Below, piece after piece: positions 18,020 to 26,861 of a stretch of 44,580 nt of DNA. Numbering within the stretch: the first letter of the stretch is position 1; each line of letters opens with the position of its first letter. Source of the stretch: Lachnospiraceae bacterium (GTDB taxonomy: Bacteria; Bacillota; Clostridia; Lachnospirales; Lachnospiraceae); assembly GCA_024696945.1 (NCBI GenBank), contig JAILGF010000033.1, positions 1-44,580 of the forward strand. The letters are read 5' to 3'. The position numbers were made by a program, and so were the translations under genes. The notes below the pieces were generated by a model. It saw only the letters and a list, made by a program, of their open reading frames with translations, made no database searches and was not told the origin of the DNA.

Positions 18020-19675
18020 TCATGCTTCTACGGTCGAGTAGATCGTAGGCTCCCCTATAACCTCAGAATACAGATCCAGTCCGAAGCTCGTAAGCTCGGG
18101 AACACTCTGTATCATCTTGTATGTCCTTACTCCGTCCTTCTTTCGTTCAGCACAGAAGAAGGTGATATCCGAATGCTCGTTCTTCTTTTCCTTTTCCTCA
18201 CTCTCCGCATACATCTTACGCGCAAAGGAAAGAAGATGTGTTACCGTGATTATCTTTACTCCTGCTTCATTCATCGCTTTTATGATATCGTATGCGATTA
18301 TTGAGCCGTCTATCTCCGTCGTGGTTGCAAAGGATTCATTCAAAAGCACCAGTGAAGTCTTATCCAGATGATCGATGATAGAATTCATACGTCCGAGCTC
18401 CTCGTCCAGACGTCCGCTGTTCATCGCGGAATCCTCACGACGTGTGAAATGAGTAAACAATGAAGTAAAAATACCGCTCGAAAAGCTTTCCGCAGCCACC
18501 TGGAGCCCTGCCTGCATCATAACCTGTGCGATGCCGACGCTGCGGAGGAAGGTGGATTTTCCGCCCTGATTGGCTCCCGTTATTATCACCAGCATCTTAT
18601 TCTGGATGTTACAGGTATTTCCTACGGCGTTCACACGCTGCTCCATGCACATTACGAATTCCTTTAGCTCACTGAAGGTAAGCCTGTCATTTTCACATAC
18701 CGTAGGATAACAATAATCTATCCCTATACGCTTCATGTGGTGGCTTAAGTTAACCGCTCCCCTGTAAAAAGCGCTCTGGAAAAGCAGCTGGTCAAAGAAA
18801 TTTGAAAATCTGTCAAGGAACTCACCCGTAAACGTCATTATATAGTTCACGGTATTCTGCTCGAGCCCCACTATCTGCTTCTCGATCACGGGAGTCATCT
18901 TTGTCGAGAACGAATCGGGAGTCAGGGAATTCTTAAATTCAACTATTTTTGCTATGGTGCCCTTCGGATTCCTGTACTTTATCATATTCGAGGTCACGTT
19001 CTTGAGCTTAACGTTTTTAAGTTTAAGTCCCGCCCCGAGCTTTCCCTTTATTACGATATTGGGAGCATAGATATAAACGGCTCCGTCCTTATCCTCGCTC
19101 TCCTTAACATAAAAAGCCACGTCCTTAAGGAGCTTCTCAACGTTTCTTTCGTATTCGTCGCTGAATTCCTCATTAAGCCTTTTGGCAAGGTTCTTTAATC
19201 CTTCAGAATTAAACAGGACCATGCTTCCCTTAAGCAGCTGCTTTATCTTTGAAAGCCCCTCGGCGAAAAGTGCTGTAAGATGTATCTGTGTCACGGCCCA
19301 GCCGGCATTGTCTGATCTGCCGCTGTACCCGGTGGTCCTTCTTCCGAGCTTGTCCCATTCCACAACTATCTTCGTGACCTCTTTATAGAGGTTCTGGATA
19401 AAGCTCTCATTCTCCAGGCAGTCCTTTAAGATCTTCTGCCTGTAAAGGATCTCCTCCTTTGTAACAAGCGGAGAAACCATAACCTTGCTCATCGTATCGG
19501 AAATAAAAGGATCCTGTTCCTTTATCTTCTTTGCCTGTCCGTTCTCAAAAACAACATCCTTTCCGGCATTCATATACAGCGTTTTAAGCCCTAGGTCCTG
19601 GACTATCGATTTTGCGTCAAAATACCTTGCGATGCCGTTAAATTCCTTGTCCTTATATAATAAAAATGCGTTCAT
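18020..19675 (-). CDS. MutS-like ATPase, first-type paralogue (551 aa)
   Basis: The C-terminal half is a MutS-family ABC ATPase: Walker A TGANQGGKST, a signature region near SGRLDEELGRM, Walker B LVLLNES with Glu447, then TVTHL. The middle resembles the MutS lever/core (SPLVTKEEILYRQKILKDCL). The N-terminal mismatch-recognition and connector domains are absent, and there is no Smr or HNH nuclease tail. The Walker B Asp is replaced by Asn, which the neighbouring paralogue shares. Co-directional with that paralogue, 21 bases apart, so the two may form a heterodimer (inference). The cellular role is unknown. Confidence 0.8.
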   Translation of the reverse strand: MNAFLLYKDKEFNGIARYFDAKSIVQDLGLKTLYMNAGKDVVFENGQAKKIKEQDPFISDTMSKVMVSPLVTKEEILYRQKILKDCLENESFIQNLYKEVTKIVVEWDKLGRRTTGYSGRSDNAGWAVTQIHLTALFAEGLSKIKQLLKGSMVLFNSEGLKNLAKRLNEEFSDEYERNVEKLLKDVAFYVKESEDKDGAVYIYAPNIVIKGKLGAGLKLKNVKLKNVTSNMIKYRNPKGTIAKIVEFKNSLTPDSFSTKMTPVIEKQIVGLEQNTVNYIMTFTGEFLDRFSNFFDQLLFQSAFYRGAVNLSHHMKRIGIDYCYPTVCENDRLTFSELKEFVMCMEQRVNAVGNTCNIQNKMLVIITGANQGGKSTFLRSVGIAQVMMQAGLQVAAESFSSGIFTSLFTHFTRREDSAMNSGRLDEELGRMNSIIDHLDKTSLVLLNESFATTTEIDGSIIAYDIIKAMNEAGVKIITVTHLLSFARKMYAESEEKEKKNEHSDITFFCAERKKDGVRTYKMIQSVPELTSFGLDLYSEVIGEPTIYSTVEA

Positions 19676-19696
19676 ATCATGTGCCTTTCGTCTCGA

Positions 19697-21292
19697 TCAA
19701 AGGGAAGATCCTCCGATCAAATGTTCCAATCTTCCGACAAGCTTCTCATATCCAAGGCCGTATTTCTCGACCTGGTTTCTGGCACAGCCCTCGTAATCGA
19801 CACTCTTTTTCTGTATTTTAAAATTCTGTTTTCCGTTTTCATCGAGCTGAGCGGAAAGACCGACGATACGGTCATCTATATCGCAGAGCTCTCTTAAGTG
19901 GGTTACGTATATCCCGTGGCAGCCTTCGTCAAGGAAATGCTTAAGTACATTCTGTCCCATGATTATCGCGTCATAATTTGCAGCGGTCGTAAACAGCTCG
20001 TTTATAACGATAAACGCATTGTCCCTGCTGTTTTTCATCATGGGCGACAGACGGACCAGCTCCTCCATAAGCTTGCCTCTTCCGGTCTCAACGCTCTCTT
20101 CGACCGAAAAGTGCGTAAGTATATCCGAAAAATACGGGACCTCAGCCGATGCGGCCGGAACGTCAAGGCCTATCTTGGTAAAGTAGATAAGCTGTCCGAG
20201 ACTTCTTGCGAATGTGGTCTTTCCGCCCTGATTGGGACCTGTAAGCACAAAGAAAAGCTCGTTCCGCTCATAAGAAAAATCATTGCTTATAACAGGCTTA
20301 CCCTTATCATTGTTTACGCAGGCAAGTGCAAGATCATATAATCCTGTTGCGGTTATCCTTACATCCGCGGTTCCTTTAGCGGATACGGTCTGCGGCTCGG
20401 TAAAGCAAAAACCTGCGTTTGTCATCTTCTGCTCAAACTCGAAAAATGACAGGTAGAATCTAAGTTCATCGGCAAGTCTTGAAAATACGCCGTTTTCAAA
20501 GACCGGAATATCCTTATACAGCCTTTCGGCTTCCTTAAATATCTCGGGATTCCTCTTTGCGACAATCTTAACGATCTCCTGTTCGAAGCTCGTAAGCTCA
20601 TCGGTGCTTGCAAAGGGATTGACGAATTCCTTTTCGTTCGCATCGCAGATCTTTACAAGGAAGTCCTCGTACTCTGCGGTATCTTCCCATTCATCATCAT
20701 CTTCTTCCGATGTAGCATCCTGATCTTTCTCGTTAGCGGGCTTCGAATCCTCTACCGAAACCTGGATCCTGCCGTTCTCATAGCTTGCGATGACAGTTAA
20801 GCTCAGGAGCGCTTCCTTTAGCTTCAAAGCCTTTTCTGCCATCCCGATAAATTCAGGCTTTCCGGTATATTCAGCTAACAGCTCCGAAAGACTCTTAAAG
20901 CCTCCCGAATCCAGTGCCGAGTCTTCAAGTGCTTTTTTAAGCTCCGAAAGGCACCTTGTATATATCTCCATCCCCCAGAAATGCCATACGGGTTTCTGAA
21001 GCTCTATCCTCGTGCTTTTCTTTTTATTTTCAATATCCCTGAATTCGTTATAATCAGACGTAAACTTAATAAGCGCGTCATACAGGGCATTTTTCTTTAT
21101 GTCGGCATACACCGCATGCCTGTAGCCCTGACATTCGGCGTCCAGCGGGAAATACTCAAAATATTCCAATATTCCTCTGTCATTCTTTGTTATCCTCTCC
21201 AGAATCTGATCAACGTTCAGATCCAGAAAAAATGCCGGTCTTGTCACACCTTTATTAGGCGTTTTAAGATCAAGTAAGCTCTCAAATCCCAT
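19697..21292 (-). CDS. MutS-like ATPase, second-type paralogue (531 aa)
   Basis: The start at 21292 (MGFESLLDL) is set by GGAAGGAGATACT before the ATG. The C-terminal ATPase has Walker A TGPNQGGKTT, VETGRGKLMEELVRL, a Walker B-like IVINELF and YVTHLREL. As in the neighbour, Asn replaces the Walker B Asp. The middle contains a highly acidic linker (EEDDDEWEDTAEYED). There is no MutS domain I, Smr or nuclease domain. It is the first gene after a consensus promoter at 21321-21349. MutS2 is rejected for lack of Smr, and classical MutS for lack of the mismatch-binding domain. Confidence 0.8.
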   Translation of the reverse strand: MGFESLLDLKTPNKGVTRPAFFLDLNVDQILERITKNDRGILEYFEYFPLDAECQGYRHAVYADIKKNALYDALIKFTSDYNEFRDIENKKKSTRIELQKPVWHFWGMEIYTRCLSELKKALEDSALDSGGFKSLSELLAEYTGKPEFIGMAEKALKLKEALLSLTVIASYENGRIQVSVEDSKPANEKDQDATSEEDDDEWEDTAEYEDFLVKICDANEKEFVNPFASTDELTSFEQEIVKIVAKRNPEIFKEAERLYKDIPVFENGVFSRLADELRFYLSFFEFEQKMTNAGFCFTEPQTVSAKGTADVRITATGLYDLALACVNNDKGKPVISNDFSYERNELFFVLTGPNQGGKTTFARSLGQLIYFTKIGLDVPAASAEVPYFSDILTHFSVEESVETGRGKLMEELVRLSPMMKNSRDNAFIVINELFTTAANYDAIIMGQNVLKHFLDEGCHGIYVTHLRELCDIDDRIVGLSAQLDENGKQNFKIQKKSVDYEGCARNQVEKYGLGYEKLVGRLEHLIGGSSL

Positions 21293-21320
21293 AGTATCTC
21301 CTTCCACAATAACCCAATTT

Positions 21321-21349
21321 ATTCTATCCCAAAACAGCCTTTTTGTCAA
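21321..21349 (-). promoter_or_regulatory. Consensus promoter of the MutS-like/mannoside gene run
   Basis: TTGACA (complement of 21344-21349) and TAGAAT (complement of 21321-21326) are separated by exactly 17 bases, about 30 bases before the MutS-like start codon. This is a near-perfect sigma-A promoter. No equally good promoter was noticed within the ten genes downstream. Confidence 0.85.
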
Positions 21350-21358
21350 TTAAATTGC

Positions 21359-21387
21359 TTGACCTTTTGACCGATTTGACATAAACT
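21359..21387 (+). promoter_or_regulatory. Candidate promoter of the ABC-F gene
   Basis: TTGACC (21359-21364) and TAAACT (21382-21387) lie 17 bases apart, divergent from the MutS-run promoter and about 55 bases before the chosen GTG start. Transcription would begin too near 21401 for that ATG to carry a ribosome site, which supports the downstream start. Confidence 0.55.
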
Positions 21388-21442
21388 GATACGTAGTACG
21401 TTGTATGCTCCGACGTGGGTTATACAGATAAGGAGTCAAGAA

Positions 21443-23446
21443 GTGATACTTTCAGTTAACAACATAACCAAAAGCTTCGGTACGGACGTTATCCTGTCCG
21501 AGGTTTCATTCCATATAGAAGCAGGTCAGAAGGCTGCGATAGTAGGTATAAACGGCGCAGGTAAATCAACCCTTCTGAAGATCATTACCGGAGAACTGGC
21601 GCCGGATTCCGGTACCGTATCCATACAAAAGGACGCCACCATCGGTATCCTTACCCAGACACAGAACCTGACCGATGAAAACAGCATATATGACGAAGTG
21701 CTTTCCGTTAAGGCCGACATCCTCGCGTTAGAGGAAAACATCAGAAGGACCGAGCACTCCCTAAAGAATCTCGAAGGCGAAGAACTGGAACAGGCACTCA
21801 ACCGTTACTCCCGCATGAACGCAGAGTTTGAAAACGCCAACGGTTATGCGGTAAAAAGCGAGGTTACGGGCGTATTAAAGGGCCTGGGCTTCGGAGATGA
21901 CGAATTTTCCAAAACCGTCGGTACTCTCTCCGGAGGACAGAAAACCCGCGTGGCCCTTGCCAAGCTCCTTCTTTCCAAGCCCGATATAATAATGCTCGAC
22001 GAGCCGACCAACCATCTTGACATGGACGCAATAAGATGGCTCGAGGGTTTCCTCGGAGCTTACAAGGGAGCGGTTATCCTGGTGGCTCATGACAGATATT
22101 TCCTTGATAAGATAGTTTCAAAGGTCGTTGAAATAGAAAACACGAAAGCAACAAGCTACGAAGGAAATTATACTGAATTTTCAAAAAAGAAAAAGATGCT
22201 GAGGGATGCTCTCATAAAGCAATACCTTAATCAACAGCGCGACATAAAGCATCAGGAAGCGGTCATTGAAAAGCTTAAATCCTTTAACCGCGAAAAATCC
22301 ATCAAACGTGCCGAAAGCAGGGAAAAGCAGCTTGCAAAGATCGAGCGCATAGAGCTTCCCAAAGAGCTCAATGCCGAGATGGATATAAGGCTTGAGCCCA
22401 ACATAGAGAGCGGAAACGATGTACTTACGGTAAGAGGGCTTGCAAAAGGCTTCGACGGAGTAAATCTTTTCCGAAACGTAGATCTTGAAGTCAAAAAAGG
22501 TGACAAGGTGGCCATAATAGGCGCTAACGGAACAGGCAAGACCACACTTATGAAGATCCTGAACGGTCTTTTAGAGCCCGACGCAGGAAGCTTTAAGCTC
22601 GGAGCCAAGGTCTACACCGGATATTACGATCAGGAACACCATGTTTTAAATCCCGAAAAAACCGTATTTGAAGAGATACAGGACACCTATCCCGACATGG
22701 ATAACACCAAAGTAAGGAACGTCCTTGCCGCATTTCTTTTCACGGGTGACGATGTATTTAAGCTCATCAGGGATCTGAGCGGCGGAGAAAAGGGCCGTGT
22801 ATCTCTTGCAAAGCTTATGCTTTCCGATGCCAATCTCCTCTTCCTCGACGAGCCGACAAACCACCTTGACATCATATCAAAGGAAATCTTAGAGCAGGCG
22901 GTTTCATCCTACAAGGGCACCGTGGTCTACGTATCCCATGACAGATACTTTATCAATAAAACCGCCACAAGGATCATGGAGCTGGTAAATAACGGCTTCC
23001 TCTGCTTTGACGGAACATACGATTATTACTTGGAAAAACGTGACGCACTGTTAAAACTCCACGAAGAAAAGCAGGCTGCCGGCAATTCTGTATCTGGATT
23101 CAAACCTACGGCAGATCCCGGACAGATGCAGGGCGGTGACCTGTCAGACAAGGGACAGGGAGCTTTTACGGCACAAAATAGCAAAGGCTCTAAGGAGGAC
23201 TGGGAAAATGCCAAAAAGAAGCAGGCCGAAACCAGGAAACTAGAGAATGAATTCAAAAAATGCGAGGAAGAAATAAACCGACTCGAAACCAGGAACTCCG
23301 AAATAGATGAAGAGATGCAGAAGCCCGAGGTCGCATCTTCTGCCGCACGGCTTCTTGAACTTTCGAAGGAGCACAAGGCAAATACCAAAGAACTCGAAAG
23401 ATTGATGGAGGTCTGGGAAGAATTATACGAACGGCTGAATTCATAA
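21443..23446 (+). CDS. ABC-F family ATPase (translation factor type)
   Basis: The 667-residue soluble protein has two ABC domains. The first has Walker A GINGAGKST, LSGGQKTR and LDEPTNHLD. The second has GANGTGKTT, LSGGEKGR and LDEPTNHLD. A charged linker separates them (about 240-320), and a coiled-coil tail rich in Glu/Lys closes the protein. There is no membrane domain. Closest in layout to YdiF/YfmR-type ABC-F proteins, which bind the ribosomal E site; a resistance role is not indicated. The GTG at 21443 is preferred because AAGGAG lies 7 bases upstream; the in-frame ATG at 21401 has no site. Confidence 0.92.
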   Translation: MILSVNNITKSFGTDVILSEVSFHIEAGQKAAIVGINGAGKSTLLKIITGELAPDSGTVSIQKDATIGILTQTQNLTDENSIYDEVLSVKADILALEENIRRTEHSLKNLEGEELEQALNRYSRMNAEFENANGYAVKSEVTGVLKGLGFGDDEFSKTVGTLSGGQKTRVALAKLLLSKPDIIMLDEPTNHLDMDAIRWLEGFLGAYKGAVILVAHDRYFLDKIVSKVVEIENTKATSYEGNYTEFSKKKKMLRDALIKQYLNQQRDIKHQEAVIEKLKSFNREKSIKRAESREKQLAKIERIELPKELNAEMDIRLEPNIESGNDVLTVRGLAKGFDGVNLFRNVDLEVKKGDKVAIIGANGTGKTTLMKILNGLLEPDAGSFKLGAKVYTGYYDQEHHVLNPEKTVFEEIQDTYPDMDNTKVRNVLAAFLFTGDDVFKLIRDLSGGEKGRVSLAKLMLSDANLLFLDEPTNHLDIISKEILEQAVSSYKGTVVYVSHDRYFINKTATRIMELVNNGFLCFDGTYDYYLEKRDALLKLHEEKQAAGNSVSGFKPTADPGQMQGGDLSDKGQGAFTAQNSKGSKEDWENAKKKQAETRKLENEFKKCEEEINRLETRNSEIDEEMQKPEVASSAARLLELSKEHKANTKELERLMEVWEELYERLNS

Positions 23447-23486
23447 TGAGCCCACAATAATATGATGGCTAACAATGGAGAACAAT

Positions 23487-24461
23487 ATGCAAAAGCTTCT
23501 GACAATCATAGTTCCGTGTTTTAACGAACAGGAGGTACTGCCTTTATTTCTTGAAGCGGTCGAACCGGTAAGAAATGAACTCGAAACAAAACACGGGTTA
23601 AGCACTGAGCTTCTCTTTATAGATGATGGCTCCGTGGACGGAACACTTGAGCTTTTAAGAGAATTTCATGAAAAAGACGAAAGCAATAGATATATTTCCT
23701 TTTCCAAAAATTTTGGGAAGGAAGCTGCTATCCTGGCAGGGCTCAAGAATGTAAAAGGCGATTACGCCGTTTTGATGGATGCGGACCTTCAGCATCCACC
23801 CAAGCTCTTGACGCAGATGTATTCGGAGCTTACAGCCGGTCCCGGTTCCGGCGGAAGCTATGATTCCGTTGCAATGTACAGGGATGACAGGAAAAGAGAA
23901 GGTTTTTTCAGAAGACACTTTTCTTCAATGTTCTTTAAGATAATGAATAAGATGTCCAAACTGAATATCGTAAATGGGGCAACGGACTTCCGTATGATGA
24001 ACCGCCCGATGATAAATGCCATTGTTTCAATGCCCGAAACTAACCGTTTCAGCAAGGGTATATTTAACTGGGTCGGCTTCAACACCAAATGGCTTCCTTT
24101 TGAAACAGGTGAAAGACCTGCCGGTAAATCCAAATGGTCTTCGGGTAAGCTCATCTCTTATTCCTTTGATGCCATTTTAAGCTTTTCCGAGGTACCGTTA
24201 AAGCTCTGCTCCTGGCTCGGAATCATCTTCTGCCTGGTATCGTTTATCGTAGGGCTTGTACACTTTGTAAAAACGCTTATTTTCGGAGATCCCGTGGCCG
24301 GTTTCCCGACGCTGTATCTCATGATGCTTCTGTTGGGCGGTATAATTCTCCTATTCTTAGGGATTATGGGACAGTATCTTGCGAGGATATATCTGGAAAT
24401 AAAGCAGCGTCCGGTATATATTATTAAGGAAAGCAATGAGGAAACCAACCTCATTAAATAA
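23487..24461 (+). CDS. GtrB/CsbB-like membrane glycosyltransferase family 2
   Basis: The 324-residue product has a GT-A domain with VPCFNEQE, DDGSVDGT, and the metal-binding MDADLQHPP. Two C-terminal membrane helices follow (about 225-300). Family members transfer a sugar from a nucleotide donor to polyprenyl phosphate. The start at 23487 (MQKLLT) is chosen because GGAG lies 6 bases before it, while an upstream ATG at 23475 lacks a site. It follows the ABC-F gene by 40 bases, with no terminator seen between them. Confidence 0.9.
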   Translation: MQKLLTIIVPCFNEQEVLPLFLEAVEPVRNELETKHGLSTELLFIDDGSVDGTLELLREFHEKDESNRYISFSKNFGKEAAILAGLKNVKGDYAVLMDADLQHPPKLLTQMYSELTAGPGSGGSYDSVAMYRDDRKREGFFRRHFSSMFFKIMNKMSKLNIVNGATDFRMMNRPMINAIVSMPETNRFSKGIFNWVGFNTKWLPFETGERPAGKSKWSSGKLISYSFDAILSFSEVPLKLCSWLGIIFCLVSFIVGLVHFVKTLIFGDPVAGFPTLYLMMLLLGGIILLFLGIMGQYLARIYLEIKQRPVYIIKESNEETNLIK

Positions 24462-24485
24462 CTCACACCGGACAGGAGATCATAT

Positions 24486-24935
24486 ATGCTTACCACAGTG
24501 TTTTATTCATCCTTTTTTAACGGCAATCTCTTCTACATCGTTATGGGAGTAATCCTGATCTTAGTTGCCGCTTGGTTGCTATACACCAAGTTTTACAGAT
24601 ATACCTTACTGAAGAATGCCTGTACCGTACCCGTTGATGCAAGGCTTTTCAGGGTGGATTCCAAATTCGGCGGCAAGGGCGGCCGCAGATGGAACATAAC
24701 ATATGAATTCTTCTATAGAGAAAGAAGATATATCGTAAGCAATGATTATTGGGAGCAGATGCGTTATAACCGTCCCATAGAGGGCAATATCCAGACCATT
24801 ATGATAAACCCCGACAATCCCAACGATTATTACGATGCACTGCTTGCTCACGCCAGAAGAAATGGGATATTCTGCGGGATCATGCTCATCGGAACCGGAA
24901 TATTCATTATGCTTATGCCACTGTTCATTCGTTAA
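24486..24935 (+). CDS. Small membrane protein with DUF3592-like soluble loop
   Basis: The 149-residue product has one N-terminal helix (about 13-35), a soluble beta-rich loop and a C-terminal helix (about 126-146). The loop contains RRWNITYEFFYRERRY and MINPDNPNDYY, as in DUF3592-type proteins. The function is unknown. AGGAG precedes ATG at 24486. It lies 24 bases after the glycosyltransferase and is probably co-transcribed with it. Confidence 0.75.
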   Translation: MLTTVFYSSFFNGNLFYIVMGVILILVAAWLLYTKFYRYTLLKNACTVPVDARLFRVDSKFGGKGGRRWNITYEFFYRERRYIVSNDYWEQMRYNRPIEGNIQTIMINPDNPNDYYDALLAHARRNGIFCGIMLIGTGIFIMLMPLFIR

Positions 24936-24945
24936 TACAGATTTA

Positions 24946-24972
24946 AAACAAAAAGCTCCGCATCAGCGGAGC
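24946..24972 (-). terminator. Terminator overlapping the end of the DUF1653 gene
   Basis: GCTCCGC (24955-24961) and GCGGAGC (24966-24972) form a 7-bp stem with a 4-base loop. On the minus strand it is followed by TTTTTGTTTT. The stop codon of the DUF1653 gene lies in the loop. The plus strand has a weaker T-rich tail and may also stop here. Confidence 0.8.
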
Positions 24973-25517
24973 CTTGTATTTTCATATTTTGAACGTGTAC
25001 GCAATATATCACATACATAATTGATCCTGTCATCGAGGTCAGTCGAATCCGATATCACATCAAGGCTGACCTCGATGTTTGTTATTGTCCTCTCATCGAT
25101 CTTATCCCTGCCTGCCTTTAATACGGCAAGCTTTTCTTCGGAAGTACGGGCCTCCAGGAACTGCATTATCACGGAAGCCGGTACGCTTTCTTCTTCAGAA
25201 CTCTGTACGTTATTTTCTCCGGCTTTGATCTCCCGTTCATCCGTCGTCTTCTGCTCATGACTTGCTTCTAAAGCACCGGTCTCTTTGATCGAGTCTACAG
25301 GCTCAAATCTGTACTCCTGCTTTGCATCCGGATACTTTTGGCGATCAAGCTTCTCATAAAAACTGCTTTTAGGTCTTGCATAAACCTCAAAGCTCCCATA
25401 GAGGGCCTGATAGATTACCAGTTCCTCCCCCGTCTCGGAATGCTTAGCGGTGCAGAGCACCTGATATAGATTTCCTTTAAAATGTCTGTAGATTTTTCCC
25501 AGCTGTACTGTATCCAT
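24963..25517 (-). CDS. DUF1653-domain protein (184 aa)
   Basis: Residues 1-60 match DUF1653: GKIYRHFKGNLYQVLCTAKH, then EELVIYQALYGSFEVYARP. A variable acidic linker follows, then a helical C-terminal domain (SVIMQFLEARTSEEKLAVL). No catalytic motif is evident. DUF1653 has no established role; it is usually found alone or fused to other domains. It is the last gene before the terminator and is 15 bases from the membrane protein upstream. Confidence 0.8.
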   Translation of the reverse strand: MDTVQLGKIYRHFKGNLYQVLCTAKHSETGEELVIYQALYGSFEVYARPKSSFYEKLDRQKYPDAKQEYRFEPVDSIKETGALEASHEQKTTDEREIKAGENNVQSSEEESVPASVIMQFLEARTSEEKLAVLKAGRDKIDERTITNIEVSLDVISDSTDLDDRINYVCDILRTRSKYENTRLR

Positions 25518-25532
25518 AAACCCCGGCCCCTT

Positions 25533-26861
25533 TTAGATCTTAATCTTAATATTGTCCTTCTTCCTTGCTTTGTAATAATCCGCATACTCGGTGGTAATAA
25601 GATTGAACCTAACCATCAGGTCAAGATCTGCCTCAAATTCGGCAGTCCTCAGCTCCTTATTGTCAACCATCGACTGAAGAACCCTTCTTATCCTCTCCTG
25701 ATAGTCGTTCTGCGAAATAACATTGTCTGTCCAGAATACCCTGCTCTCATAAGCCTGCTTAAAGTACGTCGAATATTTACCCTTAATGTTTAAGGAATCA
25801 AAAACCTTAAACTCAAAATCAAACTTGTTGAAAAGCTTTCTGAGGGACCTCGGAGTTATAGCGATCTTTCCGCCCAGAATATACTGGTTTTTATACATTA
25901 CCTCTGTATCCGATCTTCCGGTTCCGGGATACAGCGAAGGCAGAAGCTCGCCAAATATTGCGTTAACATCGGCTTCCTGTTTTATGGCATCAAAATCCTC
26001 GGCAAGTTTTTCCTCAACATTTCGCCGGTAGGTACATTGTAAGAATTCCGACATAGGGATAAGCTCTGTCCTGAGCGCTCCCTCTACCAGTATGATATTT
26101 ACCAGCCTGCCCTTTTCCTGAACAAATGCGGGAGTATGAAGAGCCCTTGCTTCCTTCCATGAATCAACCAGGATAGGTGTGTAACGCCTGTCATCCTTCC
26201 TGACCTTGAGCATCTTCTTTCTGGCTTTTACTTCCTTGGGAGTCGGCTTTTTTACCTCATAAAGATCGTCACTTTTACGCCTTTCGGTATTTGTCTGCTC
26301 CGTCTCCTCTTCATCAAGGCCCATTGCCTCCTTTGGATCGTAATCCCCGCCGCTTTCATGTTCCTTTAAGATATCCTCAAGACTTTCCTGTGCACCATCT
26401 CCTGTATCTGCGGTTTCACTAGTCTCTGCAGTATTTTCTGTCCCTTTACCTTCATTCTTCTCTTTCTTCTTTTTCTTTTCGGATTTAAGGGACAGACCCT
26501 CAACACCTATGGCCAGATCCGAAAGTTCCTCTTCTAAAGCTGAAAAATCGATATCCTCGTCATCATAATCCGTTTCTTCCTCTTCTTCCGGAACTTCCTT
26601 CTTGGTTTCAGGCTTTATCTTTTCTCTTTTGGGAGCCTTTTTTTCAAGATCCACGTCTATATCTACAAAGGAGAAGGAAAACATAACAAGAAGTCCCGCT
26701 ATCAGCAGCACCGCTCCCGTTCCCAGGAATATCAGGGACTGCCCCGAAATTCCCATGATCAGAAGTACCAGGCCCGCTATCAGAAGGACTATTACTCCGA
26801 TAAGATATGTTTTAACTTTAGTCTCACCGTATTTTAAGGTGATCAAAAGCTTCTTTAACAT
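25533..26861 (-). CDS. Unknown membrane protein with acidic linker and conserved C-terminal domain
   Basis: The 442-residue product has two N-terminal membrane helices (about 18-65). A long, low-complexity charged linker follows, rich in Glu, Lys and Thr (to about 200). A folded C-terminal domain (about 210-442) contains RRYTPILVDSWKEARALHTP and GGKIAITPRSLRKLFNK. I do not recognise the family. The start codon follows directly on the stop of the patatin-like gene, with an AAGGGAG site inside that gene's end, so the two are translationally linked. The C-terminal domain is probably cytoplasmic. Confidence 0.7.
   Translation of the reverse strand: MLKKLLITLKYGETKVKTYLIGVIVLLIAGLVLLIMGISGQSLIFLGTGAVLLIAGLLVMFSFSFVDIDVDLEKKAPKREKIKPETKKEVPEEEEETDYDDEDIDFSALEEELSDLAIGVEGLSLKSEKKKKKEKNEGKGTENTAETSETADTGDGAQESLEDILKEHESGGDYDPKEAMGLDEEETEQTNTERRKSDDLYEVKKPTPKEVKARKKMLKVRKDDRRYTPILVDSWKEARALHTPAFVQEKGRLVNIILVEGALRTELIPMSEFLQCTYRRNVEEKLAEDFDAIKQEADVNAIFGELLPSLYPGTGRSDTEVMYKNQYILGGKIAITPRSLRKLFNKFDFEFKVFDSLNIKGKYSTYFKQAYESRVFWTDNVISQNDYQERIRRVLQSMVDNKELRTAEFEADLDLMVRFNLITTEYADYYKARKKDNIKIKI

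Noticed and set aside
18020..21292. MutS2 or canonical MutS annotation for the tandem ATPases
   Set aside because: No Smr domain for MutS2 and no N-terminal mismatch-binding domain for MutS; only the core and ATPase are shared.
21443..23446. Antibiotic-resistance ABC-F
   Set aside because: General YdiF/YfmR-like layout and no resistance context; nothing in the sequence points to drug protection.
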